DNA of 64,000 bases from Ornithodoros turicata (taxonomy: Eukaryota; Arthropoda; Arachnida; Ixodida; Argasidae), in the NCBI RefSeq assembly GCF_037126465.1, contig NC_088202.1, positions 101,525,962 to 101,589,961 on the forward strand, given 5' to 3'. The translations under genes and the position numbers were made by a program. The notes beneath the pieces were generated by a model. The model did not search any database, was not told the DNA's origin, and saw only the letters and a program-made list of their open reading frames with translations. Within the stretch, counting starts at the first letter, position 1, and every line of letters starts with the position of its first letter. Shown piece after piece: positions 55,361 through 64,000 of the stretch.

Positions 55361-58300
55361 ATGGATCGACTGAAGACTAAACGATCGGTTCGACGGACAA
55401 AGAACACCAAACTTATCAACGAGGTGTGTTCCTTGCTTCAAGAGCCCGACGTCACCGTGACACCGTCACCAATGGCCTTCGTGATCGTCTCACCGCAAGC
55501 AACGATGAACTCACGCAACTCAACGCCCAAATCGAATCCCTCATACCGAATGATGAGTTGGAAGCCGAGTATTCTACTGTGGGAGACTACACTCTTAGAA
55601 ATGAACTTCGCCACATAGCACGCTCCTAGCCAACAATCACCTCGAATGATATCGTTATCTACCCTGATTTGTTCAAAAAGGGGGGCGTACGCCTTTTCTG
55701 TGACACTTATGCTGTTCATAATTGTCACAAAAAGGCGTACGCCCCCCGTTTTCAACAAATCAGGGCAGATAACAATATCATTTGAGATGATGGTTGGCTA
55801 GCAGCGTGCTATGCGGTGAAGTTCATTTTTAAGAGTGTACGAGGACCAATTTGCGAAGACACTCAGTGACATCCAGAGTAAGCTAACTGCTTTACAGAAG
55901 TGCTCTAACGATTCTCCTACCGTTGACAAGTCAGTGGCCCGCAAAGAAAAGCCCCAAAACACTGGTGTGAAACTCCCTGAGCTGCAGTTGATGCAGTTCA
56001 AGGGGGAATTGGTGCAGTGGCAACCGTTCTGGGAGCAATTCGAAACGACTGTCCACAACAACGAAAACTTGTCAGACATTGAGAAGTTCCAGTATCTGCG
56101 TTCACTTTTCTTGGGTCCGACGTCGAGTGCGATATCGGGATTGCAGTCCACGTCTTCATGCTACAAAGACGCTATAGACATTCTCGCACAACGTTTCAGA
56201 GACAAACGCCGTATTGAACGTGAACATTTGAGCAACCTGAGACATCTCCCTGCTGTAAATTCTTCGGAAGATATTCAAGCTCTCCGAAAAGTATACGATC
56301 GTGTCCAAACGAATATACGCGGCCTGCAATCGCTTGGTGTCTCGAGTGCAAGTAATCCTCCATGATGGTGGACATTCTTCTGTCCTTGCTTCCCTCAGAC
56401 ATTCTGGTGGAGTATCATCGCAGATTGAACGGCAGTACTCAAACTTCAGAATTTTCTTATCTGCTGGAGGATGATGCTACCCCCGTCGCGTCGCAGGCAT
56501 AATCAGGATCAGCATCGGAGGCATCGCAGTCCTCCAAGGAAATGGTGAAGCTGATCAATTTCTTGCGCGTGGAAATCGAGAGCAGAGAACGTTCGGGTGT
56601 ACTGGACAGAAGGCAGGACAGCGCTCTGGATCCAAAGCGCAACCAAGGAGTAAGTCCTCCATCTGCACTCGTGCTTCACAGCGCCGGCAAGGTGAGCGCT
56701 GCCTGTTTCTTCTGTGCCTCTGAGAGTCATGCTGCCGACACCTGTCCTTGTGACCTTACTCTGGCGGAAAAGAAGAGAAGGCTTGCATCCGCGAGGAGAT
56801 GTTTTCGATGCACGAAGCAGGGGTATCTCTCTAAAAACTGCCGCTACAGAACTAAGTGCAAGAAGTGCGGCTGGAGACACTGTGTCTGGATGTGTGATCC
56901 ATCCTGGAAGCCCAATGTATCGCAAGATGATGTCCAGCAGATGGTGGCAACTAACTTGTTTTCCGCAAGCACTTCTCTCGCACAACACGATACGGAAGTC
57001 TTACTACAAACTTTCCGTGCTTGGGCTACCACAGATCGCAGCTGCGCGTACGTGCGTGGTATGTTCGATGGCGGAAGTCAACGAACTTTCATCCTCGAAG
57101 ATCTCGTCGACAAGTTGGGACTCGTGGTGACCGGCACAACCAACATACGCTTAGTGCATTTGCAATTTCGTGTAGCGACCAACAAAGCCAGAACTTGAAG
57201 GTTGTCCAATTACGTCTGCGGAGCCAGTACAAGTCCACGGAATATACCCTCGAGGCAATCCTCATACCGTTTATTTGTCAAGACGTAGTCCAGACTCCTA
57301 TCAACCACTCGTACGTTGAAAGCTTGAGGACCGAGGGCATGGAAATTGCTGATCGCCTTCTCTTTCCTTCTATTCCCGCAATAGAGGGCAACAGCCTGTT
57401 CGTTGGGGTAGACCAAATGTGGAAGCTCCTATGCGGGACCATTCAACGATGCGAGGACCATTCAAGCCTGGTAGCCATCTCCACGGTATTGGGATGGACA
57501 TTTCAGGGTCAGTCGTGCACCGCTAGCGCCATTTCTAACGCTACAAACGTAATGGTCTGCGTACTGCGGGCAGGGCAAGGCAGGGCGGGCAGGGCTGCGG
57601 GCAGGGACGAGAACGAAGTCTCGCTGCCACCTGTGGACGAGTGGCAGATGACAGGAGTTCGCTTTGGAACAACAGCGAGCCCATTCCTTCGTGGGGCAAC
57701 AATTCAACACCACCTCACGAGCATCAAGTGCGTGCAGGGATTATCTACTGTGGTGGACGCCATGCGAATAAAGTACACTGCACAAGCCGTGATGTAGGAA
57801 GCCGGAATACGCCTAAAAAAATTGAGTTCGAATTCAGTGGAGCTACAACAAAACGTTGTCCCGGCTCAGGAGCAGACCTACTAGCAGCAGAGTCCGAAAC
57901 GCGAATAAGGAGAAGTGAAATTTCTAAGGTACTGGGAATCGTCTGGAGCAGAGACACCGACTGCTTTGGTTTCTCAAGTGACCACCTGCTGGGCGTCCTC
58001 AAAAACACGAAGCGCTCGGTGCTTCGGCGGTCAGGGCAGATGTTCCACTGGGATTTCTCGCACTGTACTTTATCCGCGTGAAGGTTTTATTTCAATGTAT
58101 AGGGGAACTGGGACTAAGTTGGGACATCCCTCTACCAGAAGGTGCGCAGCGTGGCTGGACGTCGTGGACCGCAGAGCAGAAGAATTCGCCAACACATGTA
58201 ATAGCCGTCGAGTAGTACTTCCAGACGGGAACGAATGGCTCAGCGGGACTGCAGCTTCATGTGTTCACGGATACCAGCCCCCTTGCATGTGGTGCACGCG

Positions 58301-59113
58301 CATACCTACGAAGCAGCGGACAGCGACGGGCAGGTCAGTGCGCACTTGGTATTTGCAGCATCACGTGTTGCACCCTTGAAGAAGCTAACATTGCCGCAAC
58401 TGGGACTGACGGGAGCTGTCATTGGGGCTCGTATAGCGACCTTTTTGCAAAACTTACTTCTTGAGGAAAGAATACCCACGTTCCTCTGGACTGACTCAAC
58501 AATCACTTTCTCCTGGATTCGAGGTTCTGACAACGTATGGAAACCATTCGTTTCGAACAGTGTGTCGAGATACAATCGCTCACTGATCCATCTGCATGGA
58601 ATCAATGTCCTGGCCATCAGAACCCGACCGACGCGCTGACACGTGGACAAACAATCGAGAAACTGAGTGCACGTGAACAGTGGTGGCACGGGCCTGCCTG
58701 GCTTTTACTACAGGAAGAACATTGGCAAAGCACCGGGCTTCAAAACAGTGACCATCTACAGCATATCGAAGAGGAAAAACGACGGCAAGAAGCTGTTGTC
58801 ATGACTGCTGTGGTTACATCACCACCGTTAATGACACTGCCGAGCTTCAGCAGCTACACAAAACTGCTACGCGTCATGGCGTGAATCATCAGCAATTGCC
58901 GCCAAGGAGACAAAACTATCGAAACCACCTTGACGACTGCAGAAGTTAACAGGCAGGAATTGCTCTGGATCAAGCAGGCTCAACTCAGCTGCTACACCAA
59001 CGAAATTCGCCACATTGAACTGGAGGGCCGGGAACCACGAGACTCTCCGATCGTCGACCTTCAACCTTACGTTGACGATGATGGATGTCTGAGAGTAAAG
59101 TGTAGGCTTCAAA
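55361..59113 (+). pseudogene. BEL/Pao retrotransposon gag-pol, decayed
   Basis: The gag start at 55361 follows the primer-binding site by 25 bp. A frameshift falls near 55450, then a MITE insertion at 55590-55837, then the DUF1759-type gag region (ELVQWQPFWEQFE at about 56004-56045). A stop lies at 56362 and another at about 56500. A CCHC knuckle lies at 56704-56745; a second at 56800-56841 has Tyr in place of His. The aspartic protease motif reads D-G-G (57067-57075) instead of D-S/T-G. A frameshift near 57165 follows, then an RT fragment (FGTTASPFL at about 57660). The expected YxDD block is not legible. An A17/RNase H-like part lies at 57920-58640. The copy ends in the integrase N-terminal approach (DGCLRV) at about 59113, cut by a Gypsy LTR. 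Not functional. Confidence 0.8.
55590..55837. mobile_element. TA-flanked MITE, copy f, inside BEL gag
   Basis: TA on both sides (55588-55589 and 55838-55839). Ends CACTCTTAGAAATGAACTTC and GAAGTTCATTTTTAAGAGTG. GGCGTACGCC arms form the hairpin. The gag frame before and after is the same once this unit and one TA are set aside, so it entered a then-continuous frame. Confidence 0.85.
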
Positions 59114-59313
59114 CGAGAAGGGTTTATTTTGTCTTGCACTACACACACATATAGGAGTAGAGCGTTGCTGCGCGTGATCATGTTCTGTTCGTTGCTCCTT
59201 GGGAAGTGTATGCTCTCTCTCTCTCTGTAGCATAGTTGCCAACCGTCATTCTATCGGCGGCTACTATCAGCGTGAAACCGAAACTAAGTCTTGTATTTTG
59301 CCTATATTCGGCC
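59113..59313 (-). mobile_element. Ty3/Gypsy 3' LTR
   Basis: On minus, a polypurine AAAGAAAAGGA (complement 59315-59325) precedes the LTR. It contains AATAAA (complement TTTATT near 59122-59127) and a CT/GA simple run at 59214-59227. The outer border is uncertain (59101-59115), because BEL homology seems to run to about 59112. The partner LTR is outside the window. Confidence 0.5.
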
Positions 59314-59352
59314 ATCCTTTTCTTTCGATCGACCCGATCGAACAAATAAAGC

Positions 59353-62300
59353 TTAAGTTTTCATCTGCTGGGCCAGTCTCGCAGAGGGTCTTGGTTCCTG
59401 CTCGTCATCATCGGACGACTTCATCGGACTTGCGGAGTCTTCTCGTGAAATGTCGAACCTTTTCATTTTGTCTACCGGGACAGTGCCCTTGTAGCTTCGA
59501 CCTTTCTGGCCAGTCTCGGGCAAGGATTGAATTCGGTATCAATCATGCGGCAGTTTCTGAATGACCTCATACGGTCCTCTGTATTTGTCGCAGAGTTCCC
59601 TGGATTCTCCAGTAGCGGGAGGTTCTCTTTCAATCAGTACCAGGTCTCCCACTTTGTACTCGAGCGCTGTGCTGCGCTTCTTGTTGTAGAGGCCTTGCTG
59701 GTACCTTTGGTCGTTCTCGACGTTTTCGGCCGCTTGTGCTCGTCTTTCTGACATCTCCTTATCTAGCTCTTCCTTGAGCGTCTCTCGTACAGGGTCGCCC
59801 GTCAGGTTTCACGACACATAGTTGGACAGTAAGCTGAACGGGGACGTTTGCGTTGACCTGTTGTATGTAGCGTTTATTCCCCTTGCACTTGAGGTAGGGT
59901 CTCATCCCAGTCCTTGCCGTCGGGACCCTTGGTAAGGCTAGAAATGGACGGAGTGATCAAGCGATTGTATCTCTCAACCTGGCCGTTAGCCCTGTGAGTC
60001 GCCCTGGCATTTCTGATGTGAATGCTCTTGACGTCATGGCAGTACTTCTCAAAAAGTGCACTCGTGTATGATGTTCCGCGGTCCGTTATGATCCTAGCCG
60101 GAGCACCAAACATGCCCACAATGTCTTGGAGGAATCTCGTAGGAAGGCACTGGTGTTACGCACGGCACGAAAGATCACAAATTTAGTGCAAGCGCCCACC
60201 AGGACGATCACGTAGGCATTTCCACGCTTGCTTCGCACGAAGGGGCCTAGGTGATCGATATGTATCGTATGGAAGGGTTCTGCCACCTTCTCGATGTTGT
60301 GGCTCGAGCTCTCCTGGCCGTTTCCCTGATGGTTTCTTGTTGTACAAGCATTCTAAGCATGTTGAGATGTACCTTTTCACGTATCGTCTCATGCGAGGGA
60401 ACCAGTAGCTACGCTGTAGGAGCTCCACTGTTTTGTCAAGGGCGAAGTGTCCTGCTTCGTCATAGTATTTGCATACTATTTGCAAGCGTGCTCGTGCTGG
60501 AACCACCCATAGCAGCGTGTGTTTTGTTCCGTCTTGTAGCCTTCGGAACACACTTCCGTTTTTGAGTACAAAGTCCTGCTTTACTCTCTTCGCTTCCTTT
60601 GTTCGGTCTGCACTAGCCAAGCTCTCCTTTATCTTCTGGATGTACGGATTTGAACGTTGTGCCACTACCAACCAGTCCACAGTTGTGACAGCTGTCGCTA
60701 GCATTTGTACAGTGTCCACTACTTCTATTTCTTCCGGTTCTCCCACGGGAGCCCTCCTTAGCGCGTCTACGTGGCCCATCCTTTCGCCTGGTCTGTGCTC
60801 GATCTCGAAGCGGTACTCCTGAAGCCGAAGATACCATCTACCAATCCGGGGAACGATGTGTTTCATCCAGAAAGCCGTTCGAAGAGAATTACAGTCAGTG
60901 ACCACCGTGAAGCCCGGTAAGGGCGTAGCTTTTCCACACTCCGGACGACAGCCAATGCCTCCAGTTCGTACGTGTGATACTTTTCCTCGTCACGTGTCGT
61001 TTTGCGGCTGACATACATAACTTAGTGGAGGAGATCGTCTGATTGTTCCTGCAGAGCACACCTGCAAGGCCGTGGCTTGAAGCATCCGTGTGGAGCTCGG
61101 TCCTGGCCATAGGTGAATGGCCAGTGTTGGCTTCACCATCAGCCGTCGTTTAAGTTCAAGGAACGCACTTTCTTAGTCGGACGACCAACACCATGTCTGA
61201 TCCTTGCGAAGTAGCTGGCTGAGTGGCTTTGCAATGATTGCGAATCGTGCTATGAATCTGCGGAAGTAGCTGCACAGTCCGAGGAATCGTCTTAGTTGGT
61301 GCTGATTACGTGGGACTGGAAATTCCGCGATGCTATGAAGCTTGTTCGGATCTGGGTTGATTCCTAGCTGATTCAGAGATTTCATAGCCCAGTATAATGT
61401 CTGTTCTTGGAAGAACAAGCACTTTTTCAGTCGCAGTGTCAAATTCGCATTCCTGAGGACACTCAACACCTGACAGAGACAAGTCAGTCTCTCGTCTACA
61501 GTCCGTGTATGGATCAGTAGGTCGGCCATGTAAGCCATAACTATCGTGTGTCTCAGTGGACCAAGTACGGCATTGATTATCCTTTGAAAGACAGCTGGTG
61601 CGTTGACGACACCGAAGGGCATTCTGTTAAATTCGTAATGGCCGTCTGGAGTTACAAATGCTGTCTTCGACCGACTCGACTCCGTTATCGGCACTTGATA
61701 ATAGCCCGATGCTAGGTCTAACGTGGTAAAATACTTTTTGTCGTGCAATCTGTCCAGCTGGTCGTCAATCAGTGGAAGAGGGTAGCTTTCCTTTTGTGAT
61801 ACGGTTGAGCGCACGAAAATCTACACACAATCGTTTTTCACCGGTTTTCTTCGTCACCAGCAGAATAGGGCTTGCGAAGTCAGAGTTCGACTCTTTTACG
61901 ATGCCGGCTTCCTCCAGTTCTCGTACGATACCTCGAACCACTTTCCTTTCCGAGTGAGCGAGACGGTACGGGCGGTACTTGACGACGCTGTCTTCGATGA
62001 GGTCGATCCGCATTTCTGTGAGCGCCGTACAGCCGATTTCAGACATTGACTGTGCGAAACAGTCCCTGTAGTCGTTTAAGAGTTTAGCGAGTTCTTGTGC
62101 TTGGGCAGGCGATACAGATGTGCCCACGTTTATTTCGGAAGCCTTGATCTCGCTACTATGGCCCTCGTTGTTGGACAGCACCTCGACCACCGTTGGCGTA
62201 TCATCTGGCTTACACCACTCTGCTCTTACCACTCATTTGAATGTAAAGTTCGTGCTCGGATACATTTGCGACCGGCAGGAGGTACTCCTGTTGTTAATCC

Positions 62301-64000
62301 TCGCGAAGCACGCAACTAAAGATGCAGTGCTCGTAACCTCGACCCACTCGATACTGAGCATCGACGTAGACGTCACCCATGTTCTCCTCTTTCGTATACA
62401 GTGTGACAAGTCCGACGTAGTTCGGAGGAATAACTGTTCTCTTCTTCGCCCAAAGGCTGACATGTCGTGGCGCAAGAGCGGGTATTTTAATATCCTGCAG
62501 GGTTCCATCTTCGTGTAGGTGCGCATGTTCTTCGAAGATCCGCAGCATGTTACCCCTGCGTATGACAGTGGCGTGTGGTTGCTCTGTGAAGGGCTGTCCG
62601 ATCAGCAATAGAACTACTTGGGCATAGTCTGGGACGACGTAGACGTCCACCGTTGCCGTGGCTTCGTCGGCTTTCAGTTCCAGTCGCGCTTTGCCAATGG
62701 GAATTATTTTGCCAGAGCCGTAGCCGGGGATCTCAAATGGAGCTGAGAGATCGCTGTACTGAACCGATAATTCGTCTGCGTTAGTCTTGAAAAGCGTGAC
62801 GCACTGGCTGCCCATGTCAACAAATGCCTCGACTTCTTTACCGTCCAGGAGAGCCGTCATGAAATACCTCGCGTTCGCTGGCCCTTCCGCTGTGGCCACG
62901 TTTCGTGCGAGCATAGCTGCTGACTTCGGCGTTTCCTAACCCTTGCCTTTGTCCTGACGACAGTCTTGAGTCTCATGCCCTGTTCGTTTGCATTTTTCGC
63001 AGCGTGGCTTCCTCTGTGGCTGTGGACATGCGGCTGAAAGATGTCCGTATTCGGAGCAATTGAAGCAGAGGGGTTCTCCTTTTTCGTTGTACGTTGGCTC
63101 TCCTTTTGACGCGGTTTGACCAGTGCTCTGTTTCGCACTCTTACTGGAGTCTTGGGCACCCGCGGAACGCGAGTGCTTAACGATGTCCACTCGTCCGCCC
63201 AACAGTTTCAGGCAACGAAGGAGTTCCTGGGGATTGGCAAATTCACGCACACTTAGCGATCCAACTGCGTTTTCGTCGTTGAGGCCAGTGATAATATACT
63301 CGATGCAAGCGGGATCGTCCAGTCCGCATTCTCTGGCCTTGGCGAGTTTGTCGTAGAAGTAGATCTCGATGGTTTCGTCCCGTTTTCGTTTTCGGGCCTC
63401 CATTTCCCGCAGTAGCTGTTGAAAACTTGCACTTGATGGAAACGCTTCTCGAAGCTTGCTTTTCCGCTCTATCCATGTATATTGCGTTGTTGTGAGTCCA
63501 TCATACCAGCTTCTCGCAACTTCTTCCAACTTCGAAAGCGCAAAGCAAGAAGTTTGTTTATCATTCCAGCCGTAAGCCGCCGCGAGTTCGTCTACCTTGT
63601 TGATCCACGCTTCCACCGTCGGCTGAGTGTTTGTAGCAGGATCATATGTCGGTATAAGGTTCGCGCTCGTTGAAGCGAGATACCCGACCAGTGATGACTC
63701 ATCGCTGGCAACAGTACGTTGCGGTGGCCGGGGTCATTCGTAGAGTTGTCGAGCCCCGTCCATAGCTTCTCTAACCGCTGCTTGCACTGCGGCTTGCATA
63801 AGTGACTGAATATCAAAAACGTCCGCGTTGTTGCCGTTGATGTTCGGTGCTCTTGTCCCAGCATCAACGTTGCTGTGGTGTCCGATGCGAGTCGTGCCGT
63901 GAAGCCCACTTGACGGTGTTGCCTCGCTGTCCGCGCCCTGTTCTCCATTCGTGTGGCTGCTAACGACTTGTATCTTGTCGTCGGCTACGTTCGCCAGGTT
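59353..64000 (-). pseudogene. Ty3/Gypsy retrotransposon gag-pol, decayed and cut by window end
   Basis: Read from 64000 downward. Gag has a premature TGA at about 63737, then the capsid-like region from 63650. Two CCHC knuckles (CFNCSEYGHLSAAC and CEKCKRTGHETQDC) lie at about 62960-63070, and a TAG at 62936-62938. The protease has D-M-G (about 62811-62819) instead of D-S/T-G. A frameshift falls at about 62260. RT follows with a frameshift at about 61800 and with YMAD (61521-61532) where YxDD is needed. RNase H (HTDASSHG at about 61080) comes next. The integrase has a zinc region, then HIDHLGPF (about 60265), TDRG (about 60085) and NGQVERYN (about 59990), in several frames. The C-terminus has a stop at 59539-59541 and ends at 59353. 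Several catalytic losses make it inactive. Confidence 0.85.

Noticed and set aside
62936..62938. Single in-frame stop between Gypsy gag and protease as programmed readthrough
   Set aside because: The copy has many other stops and frameshifts, so an ordinary mutation is the simpler reading.

Overview
The window looks like nuclear DNA of an arthropod, most probably a hard (ixodid) tick. This is an inference from spliced genes with multi-kilobase introns, tRNA-derived SINEs with intact A and B boxes, BEL/Pao and Ty3/Gypsy retrotransposons, and many small DNA transposons. There is no prokaryotic gene organisation, and most long open frames are chance frames or transposon remnants.

Layout. 1-7.5 kb: intergenic DNA with two SINE types and terminal-inverted-repeat (TIR) elements. 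7.5-17.0 kb: a candidate secreted-protein gene, with a signal-peptide exon at 7513-7561 and a terminal coding exon ending at 16561 followed by AATAAA; the linkage of the two is inferred. 17.2-20.1 kb: rearranged TIR elements, a decayed hAT transposase and a LINE reverse transcriptase fragment. 20.8-31.0 kb: a SINE, a hAT-like non-autonomous element, then a 7.5-kb element flanked by TTAA with a decayed THAP domain, sitting inside a second element. 33.35-52.35 kb: a five-exon gene for a 180-residue single-pass, probably type II, membrane glycoprotein of unknown function. Its introns hold non-autonomous hAT, TTAA, TA and TAA elements and a large palindrome. 53-64 kb: a LINE 5' fragment, a decayed BEL/Pao element on + with a TA-flanked MITE in its gag, and a decayed Ty3/Gypsy element on - that cuts off the BEL copy.

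The most useful results are the five-exon gene (all splice phases agree, total 543 nt including the stop), several transposon families defined by target-site duplications (one hAT-like copy has a perfect 8-bp duplication), and nested insertions that give relative ages. I found no CRISPR array, operon, functional RNA gene or intact transposase. All homology statements come from motif recognition by eye, and no database search was run.
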